Origin: Dendrosporobacter quercicolus
GTDB taxonomy: Bacteria; Bacillota; Negativicutes; DSM-1736; Dendrosporobacteraceae
Length of the DNA stretch: 64,000 nt
Assembly (NCBI RefSeq): GCF_900104455.1
Contig: NZ_FNHB01000004.1
Coordinates: 139,755 to 203,754, forward strand
Direction: 5' to 3'
The notes beneath the pieces were generated by a model that did not search any database, was not told where the DNA came from, and was given only the letters and a program-made list of their open reading frames with translations. Position numbers and translations under genes: made by a program. Of this stretch, positions 1 to 8,694 are shown piece by piece; the first letter of the stretch is position 1, and the number at the start of each line of letters is the position of its first letter.

Positions 1-1
1 G

Positions 2-904
2 GTGAGGATTTTACAGGGGTTTGCCAGCGGTTTTGTTCCGGCGTCGATGGCTATTGTGGCCTCCTCGGCTCCCAAAAGCGAACTTGGCTCCAGCTTGGGT
101 TTTATGCAAACGGCTTTGCTGCTTGGCGGCATCATGGGGCCGCTGGCCGGAGGCGTCCTTTCGCATTTATTCGGACTGCGCTTATCTTTTGTTGTTTCAG
201 CGGTTATTATATTTGCGGGAACACTCCTGGTACGAATGCTGGTGAAGGAGCCGCCTGAATTTCAGACGGTTTGTGAAAACAGCATCATCGAAGATTTTAA
301 ACTGGCGTTACGTAATCGCAGGCTGGCCAAAGCACTGCTGCTGCTGCTTATTGTGCAGGTCGCAACCATGATTCTGCAGCCACTGCTGACTTTGTATGTC
401 GCCGAGTTGCAGGGAAACCGGGCGGGAGCGGTGTTAGCCTCAGGCGTTGTGTACAGTCTGTCCGGCGTTGCCGGAGCTATTGCAGCCCCTTTCTGGGGCA
501 GGCTGGGGCAGAGGCAGGGCTTTCTAAAGATTTTAATCATCGGCTTTTCCGGGGCCGGGCTGTTTGTTATTGGCCAGTTTCTGGTTACTGACATCTATGG
601 TTTCGGTTTATTGCAATTTATGTTTGGTCTGTGTATTGTCGGCGTTTATCCGGCGATCAATACCATTGCGGTTTCGGCTAGTGAACCGGAGTTTCAGGGG
701 AGAACCTTTGGTCTGACGACCACTGCCAATCAGCTTGGCGCAATGGCGGGGCCGCTGTTAGGCGGGGTAGTCAGCTCATGGCTGGGGATACGGCCGGTAT
801 TTCTGCTGTCGGGCGGCCTGCTGGTGATTATGGGCCTGTTGGTTTATTTAGACAGTGTGCAGCATAAATTCAGCGGTCAACAGGCTGAAAAAGCGTGTCG
901 GTAA
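2..904 (+). CDS. MFS multidrug efflux transporter, C-terminal part
   Basis: This is the 3' part of a 12-helix major facilitator; the 5' end lies before the window. The first visible residues, RILQGF(A)SGFVPASMA, match the fourth membrane segment of MdtG-like drug/proton antiporters, so about 100 N-terminal residues are missing. The GTG at position 2 is an internal valine rather than a start. The remaining 300 residues give about eight hydrophobic helices and end in a short basic tail. The family exports drugs or small amphiphiles across the inner membrane; the substrate here is unknown. A hairpin follows 56 bases after the stop. Confidence 0.85.
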   Translation: MRILQGFASGFVPASMAIVASSAPKSELGSSLGFMQTALLLGGIMGPLAGGVLSHLFGLRLSFVVSAVIIFAGTLLVRMLVKEPPEFQTVCENSIIEDFKLALRNRRLAKALLLLLIVQVATMILQPLLTLYVAELQGNRAGAVLASGVVYSLSGVAGAIAAPFWGRLGQRQGFLKILIIGFSGAGLFVIGQFLVTDIYGFGLLQFMFGLCIVGVYPAINTIAVSASEPEFQGRTFGLTTTANQLGAMAGPLLGGVVSSWLGIRPVFLLSGGLLVIMGLLVYLDSVQHKFSGQQAEKACR

Positions 905-959
905 CGGGACTGCCATGCATTTAAACCGTCCCTGTCAAGTAGACAGGGGAAAATTAAAT

Positions 960-1001
960 GGTAGAGAAAATGGATGCCGAAAGGCATCCATTTTCTCTAC
1001 C
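960..1001. terminator. perfect 19-bp hairpin with GAAA loop
   Basis: Two 19-base arms (960-978 and 983-1001) pair perfectly around a GAAA tetraloop. The plus-strand side is followed by an A-rich, not T-rich, stretch, so it is a non-canonical terminator for the MFS gene. It could also be an RNA-stabilising hairpin or a repeat remnant. Confidence 0.6.
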
Positions 1002-1119
1002 GAAATAAATAAAGCTGGCCGCCGGCCAATCGCTGATTAAATCAATATCGCGGCGGCCTGAATGTTGAACGATAATTACAGCAGGGCGGACAGCCGGAGT
1101 GAGCAACGACAAAACCGGC

Positions 1120-1147
1120 TTGAAGCAAACGGCGAAAGTTGTATAAT
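1120..1147 (+). promoter_or_regulatory. promoter of the dioxygenase gene
   Basis: TTGAAG (1120-1125), a 16-base spacer and TATAAT (1142-1147) form a good sigma-A-type promoter 45 bases before the ATG at 1192. Confidence 0.65.
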
Positions 1148-1191
1148 ATAGCTTAACAGGCAGCGTAAAATAATCCGAAGCAGGTGAGAAT

Positions 1192-1980
1192 ATGAAAATG
1201 CCAGCATTATTTGTCGGTCACGGCTCGCCCATGAATATCATTGAGAATAACGCGTACACCCGCAGCCTGGCTGAACTGGGCCGTAAACTGCCCAGACCCG
1301 AAGCCGTTATCGTGATTTCAGCCCATTGGCTGACAAGCGGAACCTACATTACCGCCGCTCAGTCGCCGGAGACAATTTATGATTTTTATGGCTTTCCTGA
1401 AGAGTTATATCAGGCGGCTTATGCCTGCCCCGGCTCACCGGAAGCGGCTGCTTTGGTGCAGGAGGCCGCCGGGCGGCAAATTAAGCCGGATGCCAGGCGG
1501 GGCATTGATCATGCCGGCTGGGCCGTACTCAAGCATATGTATCCGCAGGGCGATATTCCGGTGCTGGAAATCAGTCTTGATGTAAACAAATCGCCGCAGG
1601 GGCATTACGCCCTGGGGCAGGCGTTGCAATCCTTGCGGCATCAAGGGATTTTGCTGGTCGGCAGCGGGAATATTGTTCATAACCTGGCCAGAAGCAATTT
1701 TTCCCAGCTTTATGGTTACGTTCATCCCTGGGCCGAGGAATTTGACCGCCAAATTGCCGAATTGCTGCTGGCCCGTGACCACGACAGACTGATTAATTAT
1801 CAAACAATTCCTCACGCCGGCCTGGCTGTCCCGACCGATGACCATTATTTGCCAATGCTGTATACGATTGCGCTGCAGGAAGAAAATGAGGCTTTAGCCT
1901 TTACCTGCACCGATATGCAGAATGCGTCAATAGCAATGCGGGGCTTTCTCATTGGCGTCGATGGGGATAGCGCTGGTTAG
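1192..1980 (+). CDS. ygiD: DODA-type extradiol dioxygenase (YgiD-like)
   Basis: A 262-residue protein of the class III extradiol (LigB/DODA) fold, whose bacterial members open the ring of 4,5-DOPA-like catechols using one metal ion. Expected metal-site histidines are visible in GHGSPM near the N-terminus, in VISAHW near residue 45 and in TDDHYLPM near residue 217. The length equals that of E. coli YgiD. AGGTGAG just before the ATG serves as the ribosome site, and a promoter lies at 1120-1147. It is monocistronic, facing the convergent dehydrogenase gene across a shared terminator. The physiological substrate in an anaerobe is unclear because the known reaction uses O2; detoxification or another role is possible. 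Confidence 0.85.
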   Translation: MKMPALFVGHGSPMNIIENNAYTRSLAELGRKLPRPEAVIVISAHWLTSGTYITAAQSPETIYDFYGFPEELYQAAYACPGSPEAAALVQEAAGRQIKPDARRGIDHAGWAVLKHMYPQGDIPVLEISLDVNKSPQGHYALGQALQSLRHQGILLVGSGNIVHNLARSNFSQLYGYVHPWAEEFDRQIAELLLARDHDRLINYQTIPHAGLAVPTDDHYLPMLYTIALQEENEALAFTCTDMQNASIAMRGFLIGVDGDSAG

Positions 1981-2011
1981 TCATCAGGTCAAGAAATATA
2001 CAACAGTCAAT

Positions 2012-2050
2012 AAAACTCCCGGAGCAGCGATGAACTGTTCCGGGAGTTTT
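2012..2050. terminator. bidirectional terminator
   Basis: Arms AAAACTCCCGGA (2012-2023) and TCCGGGAGTTTT (2039-2050) give a stable stem bordered by A and T runs, so it can stop transcription from both the dioxygenase (+) and the dehydrogenase (-). Confidence 0.85.
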
Positions 2051-2051
2051 G

Positions 2052-3011
2052 TCATTTTGCCAGGCCAACTGATTTTATTACGTTTTTTAGATTGGCGGCG
2101 CTGGCTGTTAGTTTTGCCGCTTCATCATCAGCCAGGGGAACCTCAAGGCGCTGTCTAACCCCTTCGGCGGCAATCACGCAGGGCAGGCTTAAGGCAACCC
2201 CGGTTAAGCCATATTCGCCTTCCAGCGTTGTCGATACAGGGAAAATACTGCGTTCATTAAACAGAACAGCTCTGGCAATCCGGCAGGCGGCCATGGCAAT
2301 TCCGGAATTGGTCCAGCCCTTGGAATTGAGGACATCATAAGCGACCTGAATGACCTGGGCTGCCGTTTTATTGAAGTCCAGCGGCTGGTCAGCCGGGAAA
2401 TATTCGTTGAGCCGGGCGGCCGGAATTGCGGCGATATTTACCAGGCTCCAGGCGGCAAAGGCTGAATTGCCGTGTTCGCCCAGGATGTACCCATGAACAT
2501 TTTTGGGATCAAGGTCGTAATGACTGGCAATGATTTGTTTAAAACGGGCGGTTTCGAGCGTTGTACCTGTACCCAAAATTTTATTTTTCGGGTAGCCAAA
2601 GAAATTCTGGGCGTAATAAACCATAATGTCCAGCGGATTGGTGATCATGATGATCACCGCTTCTTTGGTATATTGGGTAATGGAAGTCATAACATCTTTC
2701 ATTACGGCAATATTTTTACCGGCCAGAGCCAGTCTGTCTTTAGAAGCTTCTTCGGGCAGAATGCTGGGGCCGGCGGCGATGATAATTACATCGGCGTCTG
2801 TGCATTCGGCAAAAGAACCGGCCCGGATATTTACGTTCGGGTGAAGTGCATAAGGCAGGGCATGACTGGAATCCAGCGCTTCGCCGCGGGCCTTTTTTTC
2901 CTTAATGTCAATGATTGCAATTTCTGAAGCCAGGCCAAGCGATAAGGCGCAATTCAGGACCGCCGAGCCAACATTGCCGACACCGACAATGACCAGCTTA
3001 CTGCTTTTCAT
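2052..3011 (-). CDS. L-lactate / L-2-hydroxyisocaproate dehydrogenase family
   Basis: A 319-residue NAD-dependent 2-hydroxyacid dehydrogenase of the LDH/MDH fold: Rossmann motif VGVGNVGS near the N-terminus, NPLD in the middle, and the catalytic GEHGNS histidine. The substrate loop reads AAGPSILPEEASKDRL. It is longer than in true L-lactate dehydrogenase, lacks the LDH glutamine, and resembles the extended loop of L-2-hydroxyisocaproate dehydrogenases. The aspartate that normally pairs with the catalytic histidine is replaced by glutamate (TTLETARF). The ATG at 3011 has GGAG nine bases upstream; an in-frame TTG 15 bases earlier has no ribosome site. It lies 63 bases downstream of citXG on the same strand and may be co-transcribed. 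The likely reaction is reversible 2-oxoacid to L-2-hydroxyacid; a branched-chain substrate is an inference. Confidence 0.8.
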   Translation of the reverse strand: MKSSKLVIVGVGNVGSAVLNCALSLGLASEIAIIDIKEKKARGEALDSSHALPYALHPNVNIRAGSFAECTDADVIIIAAGPSILPEEASKDRLALAGKNIAVMKDVMTSITQYTKEAVIIMITNPLDIMVYYAQNFFGYPKNKILGTGTTLETARFKQIIASHYDLDPKNVHGYILGEHGNSAFAAWSLVNIAAIPAARLNEYFPADQPLDFNKTAAQVIQVAYDVLNSKGWTNSGIAMAACRIARAVLFNERSIFPVSTTLEGEYGLTGVALSLPCVIAAEGVRQRLEVPLADDEAAKLTASAANLKNVIKSVGLAK

Positions 3012-3074
3012 GCGTATCGTCTCCAATCAAAACAGGTTGTACAACCATAGAATAGCATACCACGGCAGGAATCG

Positions 3075-4523
3075 CTAACCATTTTTGCAAGTTTGCAGCT
3101 GATGATCCAGGGTGTGCAGAAAATAAGTACAGGCCAGCAGATCGGCGCTGCCACCGGGACTGATCTTGGCGGCGATAAAAGCCTGATCAAGACCGGCCAG
3201 GCGTTGGCGGCCGCCGGCTGTCAGCATGCCGCCAGCCAGCCAAATGGCCGAAGCTTGCTGTTGAACGGTTCTAAGGGCGTCCAGGCCGTGCCGGTTGAAG
3301 ATTGTCGAGTCCTCGGCAACGGTCATTAAGGCCAGCAGTGCATGCACAAGCGCGTCATTGAGCGGGGCTTTGGCGGCCAGGGCGCTGCGCAGGGCCGGAA
3401 GTCCGTGGCTTTTCACCAATGGCAGGCCTGCGGCCAATTCGCCCCGGATACCGGAAATGCCGTGGGAAAGAAAAAGCCGTTCGCCTGCCGTCAGGTTTCG
3501 GTCAGGCAACCTGGAACGCAGTATTTCCAGCTCCCGTTCAACCAGGCCTTCACAGACGGCGGCAGTGAAAGCCTGGATATTGTCAATGAAGGCCCCTGCC
3601 GGCTGGCGGCGGATGGTGCAGGCGGCTGACGCCGTTAGTATGCCGAGCAGAAAGAGCAGACCTTTTTGGGTATTAATACCGCCGGTGGACTTAAACATCA
3701 CAGCTTCAGCCTCCAGGCCGATCAGGCGCAGAACCGTCAGCAGTTCGGCCGGCTGCGCGTCATGCTCCCAGCCGGCCTGGGCGAAACGGAACATGGCGGT
3801 ACTAAGGGCGCTGCTGCTTTTGATAAAAGTAAAAAAATCCATATCCTGATGGGCGCCGCTGTTATAGCGGTCAACCAGTCCCGGGGCCGGTGTGCAGGCA
3901 GCCTCCATCAGCATAGCCTCAAGCGCGGTTGTCGCGACGGCGACAACCGGCTGTGGCCACAAACTGGTTCTAGCGGCCTGATAAGCCGCCAAATATTTTT
4001 TGGCCGCCAACAGTATTTCAGCCGGACTGTGGGCCTGCGTTCTGACGCATTGGGCGGCCGGGAGCGGACAGATAAAACAGCTGCGGGGTGGAGAAGCGCT
4101 GCCGGCGCGGCTGATTTGGCCGCCATTGGCGTCAAAAACATCAATATCCAGCAGCCGCCCATAGGCGGTCCGGTCTTCTATTGCCATACAAAGCTTTTTA
4201 ATAGCAGCAGCGTCTCCGGCGACGGCCAGCAGGGCAAATGGTCCGGTATACTGATGGCGGACCGTTTCTTCCAGCAGCTCGCAGCCTGCGGCGTCAAGCC
4301 GATGCCGAAGCTTGGTCAGAGCAGTGTAAAGCAGGCTGGTAATCTCCGGGCCGGATTTATGAGGCCCGGGCATATTGATGGTTAAGCTGATGACCGGGAC
4401 GCAGCGGCGGCCGATTAATTCATCCCGCGCCGCCGCACGGTATTCCTTTGCCGCCAGAACTGCCGCCAGAGTAACCGGAGCCGCAGACGGCTCCGGGGGA
4501 ATGGTTTCATTAATAGCAATCAC
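3075..4523 (-). CDS. citXG: citrate lyase prosthetic-group synthase CitX-CitG fusion
   Basis: Two maturation enzymes in one chain. Residues about 1-170 are CitX-like (PVISLTINMPGP; the Cys pattern RSCFICPLPAAQCVR before an HS), which attaches the 2'-(5''-phosphoribosyl)-3'-dephospho-CoA group to the acyl carrier CitD. Residues about 190-482 are CitG-like (EAMLMEAACTPAPGLVDRYN, GGINTQKG), which makes the precursor from ATP and dephospho-CoA. The frame stays open up to 4649, but that would put about 40 unrelated residues in front of the CitX homology, so a GTG at 4523 is preferred; it has only a weak ribosome site and may rely on coupling to citF, which ends 64 bases upstream. A fused CitXG is known in other bacteria. 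Confidence 0.85.
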   Translation of the reverse strand: MIAINETIPPEPSAAPVTLAAVLAAKEYRAAARDELIGRRCVPVISLTINMPGPHKSGPEITSLLYTALTKLRHRLDAAGCELLEETVRHQYTGPFALLAVAGDAAAIKKLCMAIEDRTAYGRLLDIDVFDANGGQISRAGSASPPRSCFICPLPAAQCVRTQAHSPAEILLAAKKYLAAYQAARTSLWPQPVVAVATTALEAMLMEAACTPAPGLVDRYNSGAHQDMDFFTFIKSSSALSTAMFRFAQAGWEHDAQPAELLTVLRLIGLEAEAVMFKSTGGINTQKGLLFLLGILTASAACTIRRQPAGAFIDNIQAFTAAVCEGLVERELEILRSRLPDRNLTAGERLFLSHGISGIRGELAAGLPLVKSHGLPALRSALAAKAPLNDALVHALLALMTVAEDSTIFNRHGLDALRTVQQQASAIWLAGGMLTAGGRQRLAGLDQAFIAAKISPGGSADLLACTYFLHTLDHQLQTCKNG

Positions 4524-4587
4524 CTCATGGTTATCATTCTGGCCGGGAGCCAGGCTTTCCTGCCGGTATAAAGACGGCAAATGCCGT

Positions 4588-6126
4588 TTAGCGCGGTTTC
4601 CTGATGACATCAAGCACCGAACCGTCCCGGTACTCGACAACAGCGACAATTTCGTCCGTTACCTCCACCGGTTCGGGCTTGCCGGCCAGATCATAAGCAA
4701 TCTTCTGCAGTTCTTCAATGCTCATCAGCGGCAGTTTCGCCGATTTTAAACAATCCAGCAAATCCCGCCGCTGAGGATTGACCGCTATCCCCCGCTCGGT
4801 TACCACCACATCCACCGTTTCACCCGGCGTAATGATCGTATGTACTCTATCCCGCACCATCGGCAGCCTGCCCCGTAAGAGCGGCGCCACAACAATGGAT
4901 ACTGCAGCCCCGGCCGCAGTATCGCAATGCCCGCCTGACGCCCCCATCAGCACTCCGTTGGAATCGGTGATGACATTGACGTTGAAATTCACGTCAATTT
5001 CGGTTGCGCTTAAGATGACAAAATCCAGGTTGTTGACAATGGGGCCCCGGCTGTGCGGATTGGCGTAATAAGAGGCCGATATTTCGAGATGGTTGGGATT
5101 TTTCTTTAGCGATTCAATGGAGACTATATCAAAGTCCTGGGTATCAAAGACGGTTTTGATCAAGCCTTCTTCGAGCATGCCGACAAACGGCGCAGTTACT
5201 CCTCCCACGCCAAAGCTGGCGGTGATGGACCGGGCGAGCATTTTTTCGCGGATAAATTTTGCGGTTGCCAAAGCTGCGCCCCCGCTGCCCAGCTGCAGGG
5301 AATAGCCGTCCCTGAAATAACCCGAGTACTCAATTACGCGGGCGGCAAACTCAGCAATCAGCAGTTCCCGGGGATCTTTGCTGATGCGCAGCGCCCCGGA
5401 AGCTATCCCTTTGGGGTCGCCGATGCTCGCAACCTCGACAATATAGTCTACCTGTGTTTGCGGGATGCTGACCGGGAAAATGGGATGGGGCGCCAGATTG
5501 TCGGTAATGGCCACCACTTTGTCGGCATAGGCGGCATCAACCATGGCATAACCCAGGGAACCGCAGGCCGATTTACCTTCTGTACCATTGATGTTGCCAT
5601 AGCAATCACAGCAGGGAGCGCCGATGAAGGCTACATCAATATGCAGGTCGTCGCACTCAATGGCCCGCGCCCGCCCGCCATGTGAACGGATGATGACCGG
5701 ACGGGCCAGCCTGCCGTCCGTAATCAGCCGGCCTAATGCCCCGCGGGCCCCGCTGGTTTCAATGGCGGTGATGACGCCTGCCTCAATAAACGGGATGATG
5801 GCCTGGTTGACATCAGTCAGGGAACTTGGCGCAAGGGTTATTCCTTTGAGTTTCCTGCGGGCAATGGCCTCTACCACCGAATTAAGCAGATAATCCCCGT
5901 TGCGGAAGTGATGGTGAAATGAAATGGTCATGCCGTCTTTCAGGCCTACGGCGTCAAGCGCCTGGTCAATGGATGTAAGCAGTTTATCTGATTTGGGCAG
6001 GTTTACGCTTAACCTTGGTCCGGCCATCCGGTTTTGCGGTATAAGCGTAAATGGACCGGCATAGGGCACTACTTTTTTCAGTCCCGGGATCGATTCCGGA
6101 ATTTCCCGGCCTGCTGCATTGATCAT
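4588..6126 (-). CDS. citF: citrate lyase alpha subunit
   Basis: A 512-residue alpha subunit, the acyl-transferase part of the citrate (pro-3S)-lyase complex, which swaps acetyl on the carrier protein for citrate. Landmark stretches shared with E. coli CitF include DGMTISFHHHFRNGD, IRSHGGRARAIE, CGSLGYAMVDA, NPNHLEISA and ASGGHCDTAAGAA; homology runs end to end. The ATG overlaps the citE stop by four bases, indicating translational coupling. The complex cleaves citrate to acetate and oxaloacetate in the cytoplasm. Clostridial citramalate lyase alpha subunits are homologous, so citramalate (to acetate and pyruvate) is a real alternative; the sequence alone does not decide. Confidence 0.93.
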   Translation of the reverse strand: MINAAGREIPESIPGLKKVVPYAGPFTLIPQNRMAGPRLSVNLPKSDKLLTSIDQALDAVGLKDGMTISFHHHFRNGDYLLNSVVEAIARRKLKGITLAPSSLTDVNQAIIPFIEAGVITAIETSGARGALGRLITDGRLARPVIIRSHGGRARAIECDDLHIDVAFIGAPCCDCYGNINGTEGKSACGSLGYAMVDAAYADKVVAITDNLAPHPIFPVSIPQTQVDYIVEVASIGDPKGIASGALRISKDPRELLIAEFAARVIEYSGYFRDGYSLQLGSGGAALATAKFIREKMLARSITASFGVGGVTAPFVGMLEEGLIKTVFDTQDFDIVSIESLKKNPNHLEISASYYANPHSRGPIVNNLDFVILSATEIDVNFNVNVITDSNGVLMGASGGHCDTAAGAAVSIVVAPLLRGRLPMVRDRVHTIITPGETVDVVVTERGIAVNPQRRDLLDCLKSAKLPLMSIEELQKIAYDLAGKPEPVEVTDEIVAVVEYRDGSVLDVIRKPR

Positions 6127-7010
6127 GGTAATCCCTCCTGATTAGGTTCGTTATGCCCGAGGGCGGCGGCATAATCAAGGATGCGCTGCGCTCTTGCCAC
6201 AATGGGCGTATCAATCATTCTGCCGTCAAGCGCAATGACCCCTGATTTTTTGGCCAGCGCTTCCTCGTAAGCGGCGATTACCCGGCGGGCATGATCCACT
6301 TCTTTGGCCGACGGGGCAAATATTTGGTGTACAAGGTTAATTTGGCGGGGATTGATGACCGATTTTCCGTCAAAGCCCAGTTCTTTAATTAGCTGTGTTT
6401 CGGCAATAAAGCCTTCTTCGTCCTTGACATCGGCAAAGACACTGTCGATGACCTGAATGCCGGCAGCCCTCCCGGCCAGCACCAGATGACTGCGGGCGGC
6501 AAACAGCTCTTTGCCGTCTTTGGTCCGGGTGGTGCGGAGATCGGCGACAAAATCCTCGCCGCCAATGGCGACAGCCACCATGCGATCGCTGGCTGTCACA
6601 ATAGCAGACGCATTCAACAGGCCTTTGGCCGTTTCGATGGCGGCCATCATCTTTATACTGCCGGGGGCGAAGCCCTGGCTTTTTTCCACTTCGGTGATGA
6701 TCTGGTCAACCTGGCGGATATCATCGGCTGTTTCAGCCTTGGGCAGCCGGACAAGATCCGGCTTGGCCGGCAAAATGGTTTGGAGATCAGGCAGTCCGAA
6801 AGGGGTTTCGATATGATTGATGCGTATGGCAACTTCACAGGGATAGGCAATCGTTTTAATGGCATTGTGCACCAAATTCCTCGCCGCATCTTTTTCTGTT
6901 AAAGCCACTGCATCTTCGACGTCAAAAATGACGGTATCGGCGCCGTAGATTCCGGCGTTTTGCAGCATGCCCGGGTTATTTCCGGGAACAAACATCATAC
7001 TTCTGCGCAT
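6123..7010 (-). CDS. citE: citrate lyase beta subunit
   Basis: A 295-residue TIM-barrel protein of the HpcH/HpaI aldolase/CitE family, the lyase subunit that splits citryl-carrier into acetyl-carrier and oxaloacetate. Diagnostic motifs are RSMMFVPGNNP at the N-terminus, DVEDAV (Mg-binding region), AAIETAKG with its glutamate, IGGEDF, and GKSVINPRQ. An A/G-rich GGAGGGTGGAG stretch precedes the ATG at 7010. It lies between citD (13 bases upstream) and citF (4-base overlap), the standard D-E-F order. No citrate lyase ligase (citC), needed to acetylate the carrier, is found in the window. Confidence 0.93.
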   Translation of the reverse strand: MRRSMMFVPGNNPGMLQNAGIYGADTVIFDVEDAVALTEKDAARNLVHNAIKTIAYPCEVAIRINHIETPFGLPDLQTILPAKPDLVRLPKAETADDIRQVDQIITEVEKSQGFAPGSIKMMAAIETAKGLLNASAIVTASDRMVAVAIGGEDFVADLRTTRTKDGKELFAARSHLVLAGRAAGIQVIDSVFADVKDEEGFIAETQLIKELGFDGKSVINPRQINLVHQIFAPSAKEVDHARRVIAAYEEALAKKSGVIALDGRMIDTPIVARAQRILDYAAALGHNEPNQEGLP

Positions 7011-7023
7011 TTACTCCACCCTC

Positions 7024-7296
7024 CTATGCCCGCGACCGTTCAACGGCTGTTTTGACCCGCGCTTTAACGGTACAATCCAGGGCGCCTTTATCATTGGCCT
7101 GCACAGCTGCGTCGGCAACGCCCAGTTCTGTCAGTTCTTCTTTAATCGCCTGCTTGATTTGCTTCCCATACTGTTTGGCTACCGGACTGACCAGTTCGAT
7201 GACAATGTCTGCTCCTGGCGGGGCAGGCGCTACGGTGATGATGATGTCGCTGGATTCCAGTGTTCCCGCCTGTCCCGGCTTGCTTATTGTTGACAT
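7024..7296 (-). CDS. citD: citrate lyase acyl carrier protein (gamma subunit)
   Basis: A 90-residue acyl carrier of citrate lyase. The N-terminal AGTLESSD contains the serine that receives the phosphoribosyl-dephospho-CoA arm (equivalent to Ser14 of the E. coli protein), and the C-terminal NDKGALDCTVKAR is a CitD hallmark. The frame is open upstream to 7431, but an AGGAGGTG ribosome site (7305-7312) fixes the ATG at 7296 and the protein then has the normal family length. It lies 147 bases after the DUF6282 gene and leads the D-E-F-XG run. Confidence 0.93.
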   Translation of the reverse strand: MSTISKPGQAGTLESSDIIITVAPAPPGADIVIELVSPVAKQYGKQIKQAIKEELTELGVADAAVQANDKGALDCTVKARVKTAVERSRA

Positions 7297-7443
7297 GGTG
7301 TTTACACCTCCTGGTTTATTTTTCCCGGACGAATAGGAATTATCAGGCAGCCGGCTGAAAATTGCCCGGTCGTTTTGTTCGCTTTCCACTTTCGGGCAAT
7401 GCGTGATGGCTGCCGGCCGAAATTGCCGCAAGCCGGCAGCAGA

Positions 7444-8298
7444 CTAATCCAGCCCCAGCAATTGGGCGGGGTAGTCCTTCGTCATTTTATCCAGGATTTC
7501 CGGTGGAAGACCGGCGGCCAGCAGATAAGCGATATATTCGCTGAAGGCCTCGCTCCACACCGGATTTTCTATTTGACCGACATCGGTGGCAAGAATGGTT
7601 GATTCATAGCCGACACTTTCGATTGCCTGCAGGGCATTGGCAAAATTTTTTTCGAAAATTTGTCCCGGCTGGCGAAGGACATAACAGCGTTCAAAGAATA
7701 CGCCGTAAGGAACCAGGTTTTTCTGCTCACTGAGGGATAATTTGGTTGACCACCATTCCGGATGGTTAACGATGATTTTGTTGACGCCAACGGTTTTGGC
7801 TTTGTCAACAACGGTTAAAATTTCAGCCGGGCTTAAGTGACCGGTTGCCAGGGCAACATCATGTCTGGCAATGAGCTCCAGGATGCTGACAAGCGCTGGA
7901 ACGATCCTGCCGTCGACAACTGACTCCACGCCATCGCTCTTACCGGCCAGTTTGCGCTCATGAGCCGACCAGATCGTAGGCAGCCAGACAATTTTAGCCC
8001 CCAGCTTGATTGCTGTTTCAACTGCCGCCGGGTTGAGTCCGCCGACAGACGGGTTGAGCGTTATCCCGCCGAATACCCTGACGCCGGGTGCAGCTGTCTC
8101 CGCAAGATAAGCCCGGTCGGCGGTTGGGACATGATGGGATTTAATCACCACTGCCCGGGCGCCAACCCTGGCTGCCTCCTGCGCCAGCTCGATATCGGAA
8201 AACTTTCTCGGTCTGACGTCCGGCCTTGTATGGATGTGGAGGTCAATCACTCCTTGCAGCAAAGCTTCCCGTTCTTGAATAGGACTTTTGTTGGTCAT
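7444..8298 (-). CDS. DUF6282-type metal-dependent hydrolase-like protein
   Basis: A 284-residue protein resembling the amidohydrolase/PHP-like DUF6282 family. A metal-binding signature IDLHIHTRPD is near the N-terminus; further conserved-looking His or Asp positions are VIKSHHVPT, LATGHLSP, IIVNHPEWW and LATDVGQ. Family members have no firm function. It reads into citD with a 147-base gap and appears to be the first gene of the citrate lyase operon, which suggests a role with the lyase substrate or product, for example opening a lactone or hydrolysing a related ester or amide; this is inference. GGAGGAACGAT precedes the ATG at 8298. Confidence 0.65.
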   Translation of the reverse strand: MTNKSPIQEREALLQGVIDLHIHTRPDVRPRKFSDIELAQEAARVGARAVVIKSHHVPTADRAYLAETAAPGVRVFGGITLNPSVGGLNPAAVETAIKLGAKIVWLPTIWSAHERKLAGKSDGVESVVDGRIVPALVSILELIARHDVALATGHLSPAEILTVVDKAKTVGVNKIIVNHPEWWSTKLSLSEQKNLVPYGVFFERCYVLRQPGQIFEKNFANALQAIESVGYESTILATDVGQIENPVWSEAFSEYIAYLLAAGLPPEILDKMTKDYPAQLLGLD

Positions 8299-8503
8299 TT
8301 ATCGTTCCTCCCCAGGCTTTTCCTGTTACTTCCACTGCAAATGACACAATGGGGTTTAAGCGTACGCGAAAGATTGCCATTGGCCTTGCAAGCAAAGCGG
8401 TGAATGAATGTGGCTCATTAATAGTAACTTTTTCCATAAAACGCACCAAATACCTTTTTTGTTTACTAGTCCTTTGTCAGCGCAAAACCGGTAGGAGCGG
8501 TCA

Positions 8504-8517
8504 GTATTCACTGGATA
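8504..8517. promoter_or_regulatory. candidate operator GTATTCACTGGATA
   Basis: The sequence TATTCACTGGATA is nearly palindromic (TAT-CA/TG-ATA). Its core GTATTCACTGGAT recurs exactly at 13408-13420, just downstream of the MFS promoter. It is about 200 bases upstream of the DUF6282-cit operon. It may be the site of a regulator shared by the two loci; which regulator is unknown. Confidence 0.35.
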
Positions 8518-8573
8518 AGGCTGGTAAGGTACTAATTCTTAGGCCGGTTGGGCTGTATAGCAGCCAATCCGTA

Positions 8574-8617
8574 AAGGGGCTGTGAATAACTTGGCGATAA
8601 GTTATTCACAGCCCCGG
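8574..8617. terminator. hairpin between aldehyde dehydrogenase and cit operon
   Basis: A 17-bp perfect stem with core arms GGGGCTGTGAATAACTT (8576-8592) and its complement ending at 8615. It has no long T tract on either strand, so it is a probable factor-independent stop for the aldehyde dehydrogenase transcript with modest confidence. Confidence 0.5.
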
Positions 8618-8694
8618 ATTAGCAATGCTTTTGCGGTTGCATTAGGGAAGGTTGTCCTGGAAAGAATTTGCCGGCTTCGTGATAGAGCTGCCAG

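Larger units (their letters stand above)
8299..8694. other. intergenic region upstream of the citrate lyase operon
   Basis: No gene is supported here. It contains the presumed minus-strand promoter and leader of the DUF6282-cit operon (no clear -35/-10 pair found), an imperfect palindrome at 8505-8517 shared with the MFS gene at 13.4 kb, and a strong hairpin at 8574-8617 next to the end of the aldehyde dehydrogenase gene. Confidence 0.5.

Noticed and set aside
4524-4649. Longer CitXG start at 4649 giving 524 residues
   Set aside because: The extra residues run into the citF coding end, do not resemble CitX, and no ribosome site lies before 4649.
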